This document shows positions 15,105 to 23,715 of a DNA stretch of 24,683 bases, piece by piece. The notes beneath the pieces were generated by a model that ran no database searches, was not told the DNA's origin, and saw nothing but the letters and a program-made list of their open reading frames with translations. The position numbers and the translations under genes are program-made. Within the stretch, counting starts at the first letter, position 1. Each line of letters begins with the position of its first letter. Source of the DNA: Lachnospiraceae bacterium UBA1778. Its GTDB lineage: Bacteria > Bacillota > Clostridia > Lachnospirales > Lachnospiraceae. The stretch spans positions 44,483-69,165 of the forward strand of contig DCGM01000105.1 in assembly GCA_002315255.1 (NCBI GenBank), in the 5' to 3' direction.

Positions 15105-15714
15105 TAATCATTTCGTATAACTTTTCGCCGATTCCCGGCACTTTTAATAAATCTGTAATTTTCTTAAACGCCCCATGCTCTTCCCGATAAGCAATGATCG
15201 CGGCCGCTTTCGCAGGTCCGATACCCGACAGGCTTTCAAGCTCTTCAGAAGTGGCAGTGTTGATATTGATAAGGCCCTCTTTTTCGGAACTCGTTCCGTT
15301 CATTCCGCTTTGCGAAGAAACGCTCTCGCCGGGTTTCCCGACATGGATATGATCGCCGTCATGAAGGTTTCCTGCGAGATTTAAGGAGTCCGAATCCGCA
15401 TCACCGGTAAAACCGCCGGCCATTTCAATCGCCTCGAAAACGCGCGAATCTTCTGATAATTCATATACGCCCGGATTCCGGACTTCGCCGGACACATAGA
15501 CGAATATCGTTTTAACATTTTTCGTTTCGGAAAAGCTGTCTTCATGAGAAGAATCCGAAACATCCTGTTCCATATCGGACAAAATGTTTTCTCTGGTGTC
15601 CGGCAAAAGGGTTTCTCCGCTGGTCTGCGTTCCGCCTTTTATCAGATAAACGCTTCCTAAAACGACCGTTCCGATTCCTGCAATCAAGACACGGATTCCT
15701 GTTTTTTTATTCAT
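15085..15714 (-). CDS. comEA: ComEA competence DNA receptor
   Basis: ComEA binds double-stranded DNA at the cell surface and passes it to ComEC. The protein has a membrane anchor (about 6-25), a Ser/Glu/Asp linker, a SLBB domain (FVYVSGEVRNPGVYEL to DGDHIHVG) and a C-terminal double helix-hairpin-helix DNA-binding domain. The latter contains ININTATSEELESLSGIGPA and VPGIGEKLY. I chose the ATG at 15714 (209 residues) because it puts a basic stretch just before the anchor. An upstream ATG at 15759 adds 15 residues and is possible; neither has a strong ribosome site. comEB and comER are not adjacent; a two-component system follows instead, with comEC further along. Confidence 0.92.
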   Translation of the reverse strand: MNKKTGIRVLIAGIGTVVLGSVYLIKGGTQTSGETLLPDTRENILSDMEQDVSDSSHEDSFSETKNVKTIFVYVSGEVRNPGVYELSEDSRVFEAIEMAGGFTGDADSDSLNLAGNLHDGDHIHVGKPGESVSSQSGMNGTSSEKEGLININTATSEELESLSGIGPAKAAAIIAYREEHGAFKKITDLLKVPGIGEKLYEMIKNRITV

Positions 15715-15762
15715 TCCGAATGAGTCTGGATACGCCGCGAAATGAAGAAAAAGATACATGAA

Positions 15763-15816
15763 TAGTTTCTAAACTAATTATTACAATATTTTACATAATT
15801 CTTACGAAAAAAGCAA
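15763..15816 (-). promoter_or_regulatory. Sigma-A-type promoter of comEA with a leader dyad
   Basis: On the minus strand TTGCTT (15816-15811) and TAAAAT (15793-15788) are separated by exactly 17 bases, a good vegetative promoter. A perfect dyad TAGTTT-CT-AAACTA (15763-15776) lies just downstream of the predicted start and could be an operator or a leader hairpin. The promoter stands just after the terminator of the previous operon, so it starts a new transcript. Confidence 0.65.
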
Positions 15817-15834
15817 GTAGAAAAGCGATTCAGC

Positions 15835-15867
15835 AAAAAAAGAAAAGCTCCGCACAGGCGGAGCTTT
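15835..15867 (-). terminator. Intrinsic terminator of the fmt-prkC-rsgA operon
   Basis: In the transcript AAAGCTCCGC pairs with GCGGAGCTTT (15858-15867 and 15844-15853) around a four-base loop. TTTTCTTTTTTT follows. The 10-bp stem begins 18 bases past the stop of the PrsA-like gene. Confidence 0.94.
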
Positions 15868-15885
15868 CAGAATACCTCTTTTTCC

Positions 15886-16869
15886 TTATTCCAGATACCC
15901 GAAAAGATCAAAATCGACTTCATACGAAGAATCTGTCAGCGGGATATTTTCCAGCATCTTCGGAACCATCCGGAGCGGATGCTGCCGAAGGTGCGCTTCA
16001 TTCTCTTCTTCCCAGGCGTTATAGCGGCGAAGGAGTGCGATCGACGTCCGGTTCCTTGAAGAAAGAATCGAGTTATAGGATGAAATGACGCGGATCAGAT
16101 AATAGGAGCCTTCGCAGATCAGGACATCGCTCTCTTCGCCTTCCGCGAGTGAAAAGACAGCCGAGTTTAAAGGCTCTTTAAGATCGCCCTTTGCGACAGA
16201 ATAATAGATCTGCTTCTCTTCGGAGAAGGCATTGGCGAGCGTTAAGAAATTTTCCTCGAGGTCGAGACGCGCACGGATCTCTGACGCCACGTCCGGATCT
16301 CCCACCCGGATCAATGCGATATCCGCGACACGGCTTTCCTCATCATTTACATCGATTTTAGCGTTCTCGGTAAGCGTATCCAGCATTTTCGAAGCGGTCT
16401 CGATCTTTTCGAGAAGAGTCAGAACATCATTATAGCCGGCATTCGTAAAAGCGCGCTCATCTTCTGACAGCTCCCTGAAAACAATTTCAGCAGTCCTTTC
16501 GAGGCTCTCTATCTCGCTGTCAGTAAGGGAAACACGGTTGTCCTCTGCCATGCAGCAGAGCGACATCAATGCGCGGCACTCCGAAAGGATCCAGTAAGAA
16601 CGCACATATTGCCCATAAGTCATGCCTTCTTCCGCCGGCAGCTCCCAGAAATCATCGCCGAAAAGATTAACATAATAATGCTCAAATGCGCTCTTATAGT
16701 GGAGCGCGATCAGCCGAAGCTCGCTTTCATTCAGCGTCTCTTTTCCGCAGGACATGACTACCGGAGAACCGTTAGAAAATCCAAAAATGACCGACGAGCA
16801 GGAAGACGCCGTGAAAAGCATCACCGCGCTCAGGAAGACGATCAAGCATTTTTGAATCCGTTTTTTCAT
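15886..16869 (-). CDS. PrsA/parvulin-like foldase lipoprotein (divergent)
   Basis: A 327-residue lipoprotein with a signal peptide and lipobox TASSC (C24 lipidated). The N-terminal half is helical and resembles the SurA/PrsA chaperone part. At about 190-270 a shortened parvulin-like segment can be seen (FSEEKQIYYSVAKGDLKEP, then FSLAEGEESDVLICEGSYYL), which matches the family's KGDL and GE-S-(D/E)-hxx-xxGYY pattern. Key rotamase residues are hard to confirm, so isomerase activity is doubtful. It would fold exported proteins on the outer face of the membrane. Its ATG overlaps the rsgA stop by one base (TGATG) and a strong terminator follows, so it is the last gene of the Ser/Thr kinase operon, where rpe often stands in other Firmicutes. 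Confidence 0.8.
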   Translation of the reverse strand: MKKRIQKCLIVFLSAVMLFTASSCSSVIFGFSNGSPVVMSCGKETLNESELRLIALHYKSAFEHYYVNLFGDDFWELPAEEGMTYGQYVRSYWILSECRALMSLCCMAEDNRVSLTDSEIESLERTAEIVFRELSEDERAFTNAGYNDVLTLLEKIETASKMLDTLTENAKIDVNDEESRVADIALIRVGDPDVASEIRARLDLEENFLTLANAFSEEKQIYYSVAKGDLKEPLNSAVFSLAEGEESDVLICEGSYYLIRVISSYNSILSSRNRTSIALLRRYNAWEEENEAHLRQHPLRMVPKMLENIPLTDSSYEVDFDLFGYLE

Positions 16870-17744
16870 CAGTATTTCCGAAGATCCTTCAGGTATTCGT
16901 ATACGTCCCGATAAGCGACATAGCGGCTTCGCGGGATAATTCCGTTTCGGACCGCTTCTTTTACGGCGCAGTCCGTCTCTTTATAATGGCTGCAGTTCGT
17001 AAACCGGCATTTCGTCACATAGGGGAGGAATTCATCGAAATAAAAAGGCAGGTTCTCGATTTCGATCGGCGGAATCTCTACAGACGTAAAGCCCGGCGTG
17101 TCGAGAAGATACGTGTCCTCGCCGATAACGAAAAGTTCGGTATGCCGCGTCGTATTTTTTCCGCGCGCAATCTTTCTCGAAAGCTCGCCGATTTCCATCT
17201 TTCCTTCGCCGATCAGGCTGTTTAATAGCGATGATTTTCCGACACCAGACGGGCCGGCGAAGACATTGACATGGCCCTTCATATCATCGCGAAGCGCTTC
17301 AAGCCCTTTTTCTTCCCGGACTGAAACAAAAAAGACCGGATAACAGGTATTTTCAAACTGTCTGCTGATCTCCGACAGCGCCGTCCCGTCCGTGAGATCT
17401 GTCTTATTGACGACTAGTTTTACCGGAATACCGGTATCATGGACAGAAACGAGATAACGGTTCAGCATCGTATAATTCGGCTCTGGGATCGATGCGGAAA
17501 AAACGAGATAAATCGCGTCGATATTCGCGGCTTCCGGGCGGATCAAAGAATTCTTCTCCTCGAGAATCTCTGTCACCGTACCGGTCCGCAAAGACGCAGA
17601 GACAACGTCAAATAAAACGTTGTCTCCGACTAACGGTTTCTGGTGATTCTTGCGGAATATGCCCTTCGCCTTACATTCATAGACGTTTTCGCCGTCATGA
17701 ACATAATAGAATCCGGCTATTCCCTTGATGATTCTTCCGGTCAT
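16869..17744 (-). CDS. rsgA: Ribosome small-subunit GTPase RsgA
   Basis: RsgA is a circularly permuted GTPase that helps late 30S subunit maturation and is a (p)ppGpp target. Order of parts: N-terminal OB fold (1-70), then G4 NKTD (113-116), G1 GPSGVGKS (164-171) and G3 DTPG (215-218), which is the permuted order. The C-terminal zinc site has C246, C251, H253 and C259. I start at 17744 (291 residues, MTGRIIKGIAGFYYV); an in-frame extension to 17879 would run into the low-complexity end of prkC and is not credible. An AGGAG site lies about 13 bases upstream. It follows prkC by 40 bases, the standard Firmicute order. Confidence 0.96.
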   Translation of the reverse strand: MTGRIIKGIAGFYYVHDGENVYECKAKGIFRKNHQKPLVGDNVLFDVVSASLRTGTVTEILEEKNSLIRPEAANIDAIYLVFSASIPEPNYTMLNRYLVSVHDTGIPVKLVVNKTDLTDGTALSEISRQFENTCYPVFFVSVREEKGLEALRDDMKGHVNVFAGPSGVGKSSLLNSLIGEGKMEIGELSRKIARGKNTTRHTELFVIGEDTYLLDTPGFTSVEIPPIEIENLPFYFDEFLPYVTKCRFTNCSHYKETDCAVKEAVRNGIIPRSRYVAYRDVYEYLKDLRKY

Positions 17745-17784
17745 CTGGGATTGTTTTCTCCTGCAATCAAGTTTAAGTTTGACT

Positions 17785-20589
17785 TTAGCTTTCAGCTTCG
17801 GTTGAAGATTCCGTCGAAGACTCTGAAGGCGATTCGGCTTCCGACTCGGACTCCGGCTGCGTTTCCGGCGGTGCGACATACTTATAAAGCGTCAGCGTCA
17901 CTTTGGTCTCCGTATCCGGAAGAGCCAGACCGGTTCCCGGTGTAGAGCGGTAAACCTTTCCGTCGAGGCTCGAATCGCTCGTCTCCTGATAGGTGAAGTT
18001 CACTTTATCAAGCGTTACGCCGAAGGTAGTAAGAATCGTCTCCGCTTCATCGACGGTCTTTCCGTAAAGCAGCGGCATGACGCCATATTTATAGACATAA
18101 ACCTGGACCGTCGATCCGATTTCCACTTCGGCTCCGTGTTCCGGATAAGTCCAGCTCGGTCCTTCCAGATCAGCATCCATCGTTCCGACATAAATCGTCT
18201 CTACGACGAAGCTCATACGCTGAAGTTCCGTAACTATTTCCTCCAGTGTCCGGTAATGTCCCTCTCCGTCCGGAGAAATCAGATCCGGAATCACTTCCTT
18301 CGTCTTCGAACTGAGAACCGTCAATGTGATCTCGCCCTTGACCTTCACCTGCTCTTCCGGCATCGGGTCGGTAGAAACGACCATGCCGAAGCTCTGGCCT
18401 TCCTCGAGTTCTTCTTCCTTCACATACTGGTTCACAATATTGATCGTGAATGAATACTTGTCTTCATCTGAAAGGAGCTCTAACGCATCCTCCTTCGTCA
18501 TGCCGATCACATCCGGCATCGTGGTCATCCGCGGGCCGCTGCTGATCGTATAATCGATATCGCTTCCGTGATAAACCCTTGCGCCGACCTTGTATTCCTG
18601 CCAGATGACGATTCCGGCTTCATATTCGTCGGAATAGTCATAGGTGACATCGCCTCGGTCGAAGCCCTTCGCATTGATAATGCTGTACGCTTCGCTCGCG
18701 GTCAGGCCGATCAGGTCCGGCATCGGAATATACTCCGGTCCGCAGCAATATTTGACGACGATCGTATCGCCGGATTTCAGGACGCCCGAGGACGGGGTCA
18801 ATGAAATAATCTGGTTCGTGGCGACGGTATCATCGAAAACTTTTTCATAAATAACGTCAATCTGGTCCTTATGCATGGCGATATCGGTCATGAAGATATG
18901 AACATCGCCGCCGACATAAGAATCTTTGATGGTGAACTTATCAGAGCCGGAAGACATCCAAACATAAACGGCGGTTCCTTTTGCGACCATCGTATCCGGG
19001 TCGACGCTCTGCTGGTAAATCAAGCCGATATCATAATCGTCGCGGTATTCCATGGTACGGGACAGATGGAATTCCAGGTTCGCGGCCTCGAGCGCTGCAC
19101 GCGCCTCATCGACTGTCATTCCCTTGACATCCGGCACAATCGTATCTTTCTCCGGATCGAAATCCTTTTCCGCGATGGTCGCGACAGATGCCGTTTCCTC
19201 CGGATCTTCCGTCTCGGTCTGTGACGAAGAACGGTTCGTCGTCGGATTCGTCGGATTATTGGAAGAAACGCAGCCCGAGAGCATCGAAACGAGATAGACG
19301 ATCATGCAGAGGCAGATTCCGCCTATGGTGATTTCGAGGACCGTCAGAATCTTATCGATCGTCTTTTTCTGGTCGGCTTTCTTATCTTCGCGGAAGATGC
19401 GCTCCGCGCGTTCATCCGCTTCACGGCTGTTCTGCGGGAGATTTTTCCGAGAAGTCTCCGTCCGCTGCTTCGCCGGAGCCGTGCGGCCCGGCTTTTCCGT
19501 ACGGTCAATGATCGATACGGCAGACCGGCTCTGTTCGCGGCTTCTCGCCGTTTCATCAGACCGACTCTGTTCACGGCTTCTCCCCGTTTCATCAGACCGG
19601 CTCTGTACACGGCTTCTCGCCGTCTCATCCGCACGGATCACTTCACGGTTTTCGTCCCGCTTCGTCCGCGTCTTTTCACGGATTTCCTGCGTCACTTCCG
19701 GCGTGAAAATCTGAGTTGTGCTGCGGCGCAGCGTTTCCTGCTCCGCGATTTCGAAATTATGGTCAGGATCCGCGACTGCCGTCTTCAGGTCCTGTAAAAG
19801 TTCTGTGCAGTTATGGTAACGGCGCTCACGCGATTTCTGCGTGCACCGGAAAATAATCTGTTCCAATGCGACAGGGCAGTCGGGGTTCAGCTCGCTCGGC
19901 GGAATGATGGCCTCGTTCATATGGGCAAGCGCCACCGCGACCGACGTCTCCTTATCAAAGGGGACACGGCCGGTAATCATTTCATACATGCAGATTCCGA
20001 GCGAATAGATATCGGAACGGTCATCGCATACCTGGCCCTTCGCCTGTTCCGGCGAAAGATAGAAAACGGAGCCCATCGCATTGGCGTTTAAGGATTCTGT
20101 CTCTTCATGGGCAGCGCGGGCAATGCCGAAATCGGCGACTTTCACCTTTCCGTCCTTCGAGAGCATGATATTCTGCGGCTTCACGTCACGGTGCACGATC
20201 TTATGGGCGTGTGCGCTCCGAAGACCGATTGCTGCCTGCGCGGCAATCGCCATCGTCTCGCGGGACTTGAGCATCCCTTTCCGGCGGATATATTCCTTCA
20301 GCGTGATGCCGTCCACATATTCCATGACTATGTAATACGTATCGCCTTCATTCCCGACATCAAAGATGCGAACGACGTTCGCATTGTCGAGTTCAGCGGC
20401 AGCCTGGCCTTCCTGCTGGAAACGGCGCACAAAAGTCCTGTTTTTCGCGAATTCCGCTTTCAGCACCTTCAATGCGACGATCTGCTTCGTGTCGATGTCC
20501 TGAACTTTATAGACATCTGCCATGCCACCTCGGCCGATATGCCCGATGATTCCGTATTTGTCCGCGAAAAGGCTTCCTGTCTTAAGCAT
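17785..20589 (-). CDS. prkC: PASTA-domain Ser/Thr protein kinase
   Basis: A 934-residue membrane kinase that senses muropeptides and phosphorylates division, wall and translation proteins. The kinase domain (12-270) has K41, HRDVKPQN (133-140, catalytic D135) and DFG (153-155), all intact. A long charged juxtamembrane region holds three exact-length 12-residue repeats rich in Arg, Ser and Glu (321-356). One transmembrane helix (about 414-438) leads to six extracellular PASTA-like units (about 484-911), more than the three or four usual in this family; the second is degenerate. A Ser/Glu-rich tail (912-934) ends the protein. GAGGAGG precedes the ATG, and the phosphatase gene ends two bases upstream. 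The pairing with prpC and rsgA is typical. Confidence 0.96.
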   Translation of the reverse strand: MLKTGSLFADKYGIIGHIGRGGMADVYKVQDIDTKQIVALKVLKAEFAKNRTFVRRFQQEGQAAAELDNANVVRIFDVGNEGDTYYIVMEYVDGITLKEYIRRKGMLKSRETMAIAAQAAIGLRSAHAHKIVHRDVKPQNIMLSKDGKVKVADFGIARAAHEETESLNANAMGSVFYLSPEQAKGQVCDDRSDIYSLGICMYEMITGRVPFDKETSVAVALAHMNEAIIPPSELNPDCPVALEQIIFRCTQKSRERRYHNCTELLQDLKTAVADPDHNFEIAEQETLRRSTTQIFTPEVTQEIREKTRTKRDENREVIRADETARSRVQSRSDETGRSREQSRSDETARSREQSRSAVSIIDRTEKPGRTAPAKQRTETSRKNLPQNSREADERAERIFREDKKADQKKTIDKILTVLEITIGGICLCMIVYLVSMLSGCVSSNNPTNPTTNRSSSQTETEDPEETASVATIAEKDFDPEKDTIVPDVKGMTVDEARAALEAANLEFHLSRTMEYRDDYDIGLIYQQSVDPDTMVAKGTAVYVWMSSGSDKFTIKDSYVGGDVHIFMTDIAMHKDQIDVIYEKVFDDTVATNQIISLTPSSGVLKSGDTIVVKYCCGPEYIPMPDLIGLTASEAYSIINAKGFDRGDVTYDYSDEYEAGIVIWQEYKVGARVYHGSDIDYTISSGPRMTTMPDVIGMTKEDALELLSDEDKYSFTINIVNQYVKEEELEEGQSFGMVVSTDPMPEEQVKVKGEITLTVLSSKTKEVIPDLISPDGEGHYRTLEEIVTELQRMSFVVETIYVGTMDADLEGPSWTYPEHGAEVEIGSTVQVYVYKYGVMPLLYGKTVDEAETILTTFGVTLDKVNFTYQETSDSSLDGKVYRSTPGTGLALPDTETKVTLTLYKYVAPPETQPESESEAESPSESSTESSTEAES
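19522..19629 (-). repeat. Three 36-bp tandem repeats in the prkC juxtamembrane region
   Basis: Three in-frame copies encode DETARSRVQSRS, DETGRSREQSRS and DETARSREQSRS. The DNA copies are nearly identical, which suggests recent duplication. The unit is basic and rich in Ser/Thr, so it may carry autophosphorylation sites. Confidence 0.93.
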
Positions 20590-20591
20590 TC

Positions 20592-21323
20592 TTAAACCTC
20601 CTCGTGTTCATAAAGAATGACAGTAATGTTATCGTGTCCGCCCTGTTCATTGGCGGCATAAACGAGCTCATCTACACAATGGCAGAGGTCGCCCCTAAAT
20701 TCCTTAATGATTTCTTCGATGTGTTCGTCCGGCACCATGTTGGAAAGGCCGTCGGAGCAAAGAAGAACCATGTCTCCTTCGTGAAGCCCGATTTCGAAAA
20801 TATCCGCTTCGACTTCCGAACCCATTCCGATCGCGCGGGTGATCGCGCTCTTCCGCGTCCGATATTCTAATGATCCGCGGACCATCTTTCCCTGCCGCAC
20901 CATCTCCTCGACGTACGAATGGTCGAGCGTGATCTGCTCCATCCCAGAATCCTTCCGGAGCACATAGAGGCGGCTGTCGCCGACATTCGCCACATATAGC
21001 CGGTTTCCGGTGACTCCCGCGATGACTAACGTAGTGCCCATCACCCGGCAGTCAATCGTTTCCATCTTCTGCCGGACCTTTAAATTAGCAAGCGAAACAG
21101 CCTGGTTCAAAATGATACCAGGCATTTTTAACGTATTCTTTGAAACGGTGTTTGCGACACTTTGCGTAGCTAACGAAGAAGCGATTTCGCCGAACGCGCC
21201 TCCGCCCATACCGTCCGCTACGACCATCAATGCGTCGAACATCCCACAGGGCGCTTCGCGGAAGAACGAGTCTTCATTCTGCTCGCGTGAAAGCCCAGTG
21301 TCTGTTTTTCCGTAGAATTTCAA
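20592..21323 (-). CDS. prpC: PP2C-family protein phosphatase, partner of PrkC
   Basis: A 243-residue metal-dependent Ser/Thr phosphatase that reverses PrkC phosphorylation. Conserved motifs are TDTGLSREQNEDSF (residues 6-19), VADGMGGGAFGE, VGDSRLY, CSDGLSN and GGHDNITVI, giving the Asp set that binds two manganese or magnesium ions. The start is TTG at 21323: it sits 10 bases after AAAGGAG and yields the normal N-terminus (KFYGKTDTG). The TTG overlaps the rlmN stop (TTGA), so translation is likely coupled and perhaps lowered by the weak start codon. The kinase gene follows after two bases. Confidence 0.96.
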   Translation of the reverse strand: MKFYGKTDTGLSREQNEDSFFREAPCGMFDALMVVADGMGGGAFGEIASSLATQSVANTVSKNTLKMPGIILNQAVSLANLKVRQKMETIDCRVMGTTLVIAGVTGNRLYVANVGDSRLYVLRKDSGMEQITLDHSYVEEMVRQGKMVRGSLEYRTRKSAITRAIGMGSEVEADIFEIGLHEGDMVLLCSDGLSNMVPDEHIEEIIKEFRGDLCHCVDELVYAANEQGGHDNITVILYEHEEV

Positions 21324-22381
21324 ACTGTCGTTTCTCCTTTCGTCATTGAGTCGCTTTCTTTCAGATGGCGGCGCCGAAGCTGGCCGCAGGCCCCATCGAT
21401 ATCAGAGCCCATTTCCCGTCTAATTGTAGCATTTATCCCAAATTTTTCAAGTTCGTTTTGAAATGCCTGGACGGTCACCGCATCCGGACGCTCAAAAGAG
21501 CGCTCTTCGACTTTATTTACGGGGATCAGGTTAACATGCGCATTTTTCCCTTTCAGGAGTTTCCCGAGACGGTCTGCCGCATCTTTCGTGTCATTGACGC
21601 CGCGGACGACCGAGTATTCGTAGGAAACGCGCCGGCCGGTCATTTTAAAGTAATCGTCGCAGGCCGCGAGGACTTCGTCGAGCGAATAACGGTTCGCGAT
21701 CGGCATTAGCGCTTTCCGGGTTTCATTGTCGGACGCATGGAGCGACAATGCGAGCGTGATCGGGAGGTCTTCCTTCGCGAGCGCGCGGATCCGGTCGGTC
21801 AGGCCGCAGGTGGAAAGCGTGATATTCCGGCGGCTCATATTTTTTCCGTTTTCATCGGAAATAAGGCGGATAAAACGGATGACATTTTCATAGTTGTCGA
21901 GCGGCTCTCCCGAGCCCATCAGAACCAGGTTTGAAACGGTTTCGCCCGTATCTTTTTCAATCCGGTAAACCTGCTCGAGGATTTCAGACGGCTCTAACGA
22001 ACGGACTAAACCGTCGATCGTCGACGCGCAGAAACGACAGCCCATCCGGCAGCCGACCTGCGTGGAAACACAGACAGAATTTCCATGGTGATAGCGCATA
22101 AATACTGATTCGATCAGATTTCCGTCGCCTAATGCGAAGAGATATTTCCGCGTTCCGTCCAGCGCGCTCTCCTGCACACGTTCAATCCTTAAGACCGGAA
22201 ATGTATACTCTTTTGATAGTTTTTCCTGAAGCGCCTTCGGAATATTGGTCATCTCGGAGAAGGAAGTGACATAGGTCTTATGAAGCCACGCGAAAATCTG
22301 TCCCGCGCGGAAGCGGGGCTGGTTAAGATTCTTCATTTCTTCTTCCAGTTCCGGAAGGAACATTGACTTTATGTCTTTCAT
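21320..22381 (-). CDS. rlmN: 23S rRNA (adenine-2503-C2)-methyltransferase
   Basis: A radical-SAM enzyme that methylates C2 of A2503 in 23S rRNA and A37 in some tRNAs. The cluster motif C111-x3-C115-x2-C118 (GCRMGCRFC) is intact. GSGEP binds SAM, and the C-terminal catalytic cysteine is C332 in GACGQL. The protein is 353 residues, the usual length. N-terminal residues 1-60 form the HhH-like accessory domain (FRAGQIFAWLH). Its ATG overlaps the rsmB stop by four bases. It has none of the features that separate Cfr from RlmN that I can see, so I call RlmN from context and length. Confidence 0.97.
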   Translation of the reverse strand: MKDIKSMFLPELEEEMKNLNQPRFRAGQIFAWLHKTYVTSFSEMTNIPKALQEKLSKEYTFPVLRIERVQESALDGTRKYLFALGDGNLIESVFMRYHHGNSVCVSTQVGCRMGCRFCASTIDGLVRSLEPSEILEQVYRIEKDTGETVSNLVLMGSGEPLDNYENVIRFIRLISDENGKNMSRRNITLSTCGLTDRIRALAKEDLPITLALSLHASDNETRKALMPIANRYSLDEVLAACDDYFKMTGRRVSYEYSVVRGVNDTKDAADRLGKLLKGKNAHVNLIPVNKVEERSFERPDAVTVQAFQNELEKFGINATIRREMGSDIDGACGQLRRRHLKESDSMTKGETTV

Positions 22382-23715
22382 TTTTTCCTTTTCAGTCTCG
22401 CCATGAAAAATCCCTGCTTCGTTTCATTCCCTGGAAGAAGCGTAAGCATCCCTTCTTTCACGGACTCCTTCTGCCATTCTTCCGGCAGATTCCCGGAAAA
22501 ATCAACCGGCTCAAAATCCGGATGCTCCGCTAAAAATGCACGGACATTTCCTTCATTTTCGGCAGGATTGATCGTGCAGGTCGAGTAAATGAGCGTGCCG
22601 CCCTTTTTCACATAGCGGCTCACGTTCGAGAGGACGTTCTTCTGAAGAGTAACGAGGCTTTGAAGCCCCTCTTCCGTAAAGTTCAATGCGATATCCGGTT
22701 TCCCGGAGATCACGCCGATTCCGGAGCACGGGACATCGGCCACCACGAGATGAAACGATTCCTCCCACTCCGGGACAAATTCTAAAGCATCCTGCACTTT
22801 CACGGTCACATTTTTAAAACCGTAGCGCGAAATATTTTCTTTAATCCTGTCGGTCTTCTTCTCGGACAGGTCACACGAAACAAGTTGTCCGTTACCGCGC
22901 ATCATGTCCAGCAGATGAATCGATTTTCCGCCGGGCGACGCACAGGTGTCAAGCGCCTGGAAGTCAGGGCTCACATACGCGAAAAGATCGCGCACAATAT
23001 CGCCTGAAACAGCCGAGGACAAGTCCTGCACATAGAAAAGGCCGCGCTTAAAAGCATGCGTCCGGAGGAAATCGTGGCCGGAAAGGACTTCATAGGTGTC
23101 ACTCGTGATACCGGTTTTCACGACGCGGATATCTTCGTCCGCCATCGCTTCTAAAAAGCGCTCTTCATCTGCTTTTGACACCATCCGACGGATACAGGTA
23201 TCTTCATGCTCTGTGAACAATGCTCTCGCAATCTCTGCCCGTTTTTCCGGATACCAATCATTAAGTTTCTTCCATAAAAACGCCGAAACGCCGATCTTTT
23301 CACGTTCAGAAAGCGGTTCGAGGAGTTTACGCCCTTCTCCCGCCGCATGCCGGAGAACGCCGTTTACGAAGCCTGAAAGGCCCTGAAATCCGCGTTTTTT
23401 CGTAAGGTTCACATATTCGGAAACCGCCGCATAATCGCGCGTATCCATAAATAAGAGCTCATAAAGCCCCATCGAAAGGATTACGCGGACCACCGGCTTC
23501 ATCTTTTCCGGTTTTACGGACGAATTCCGCTTTAAAACCGCATACAAAGTCTCCGTCCGCCGAAGGACTCCCTTCGTCAGATGGCGGATGAAGCGGCGGT
23601 CCGTGTCATTTGTTTCTCCTGCTTTTTGTAGTGCATTGTCAAGCGCTTCCTGGTAAAAAATCCCGTCCTTATAGACCGGAAGCAGCACATTCAATGCGGT
23701 CTCGCGCGCGTTCAT
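22378..23715 (-). CDS. rsmB: 16S rRNA (cytosine-967-C5)-methyltransferase
   Basis: Methylates C967 of 16S rRNA using SAM. The N-terminal 140 residues form the NusB-like RNA-binding domain (ALNVLLPVYKDG, RFIRHLTKGVLRR). The methyltransferase domain contains DTCASPGGKS (SAM loop), VADVPCSGIGV and YSTCTINPAEN, with catalytic Cys residues in the last two motifs. It is 445 residues long, normal for the family. The ATG overlaps the fmt stop (ATGA), and the stop overlaps the rlmN start, so it is tightly embedded in the operon. Confidence 0.97.
   Translation of the reverse strand: MNARETALNVLLPVYKDGIFYQEALDNALQKAGETNDTDRRFIRHLTKGVLRRTETLYAVLKRNSSVKPEKMKPVVRVILSMGLYELLFMDTRDYAAVSEYVNLTKKRGFQGLSGFVNGVLRHAAGEGRKLLEPLSEREKIGVSAFLWKKLNDWYPEKRAEIARALFTEHEDTCIRRMVSKADEERFLEAMADEDIRVVKTGITSDTYEVLSGHDFLRTHAFKRGLFYVQDLSSAVSGDIVRDLFAYVSPDFQALDTCASPGGKSIHLLDMMRGNGQLVSCDLSEKKTDRIKENISRYGFKNVTVKVQDALEFVPEWEESFHLVVADVPCSGIGVISGKPDIALNFTEEGLQSLVTLQKNVLSNVSRYVKKGGTLIYSTCTINPAENEGNVRAFLAEHPDFEPVDFSGNLPEEWQKESVKEGMLTLLPGNETKQGFFMARLKRKK

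Noticed and set aside
15715..15759. Longer comEA with a start at 15759
   Set aside because: Possible but less likely: the extra 15 residues put an aromatic stretch ahead of the basic residues and membrane anchor, and no ribosome site precedes it. Kept as an alternative in the comEA entry.
17745..17879. N-terminal extension of rsgA overlapping prkC
   Set aside because: The added residues are a Lys/Arg/Ser-rich reading of the prkC low-complexity end; the normal RsgA N-terminus starts at 17744.
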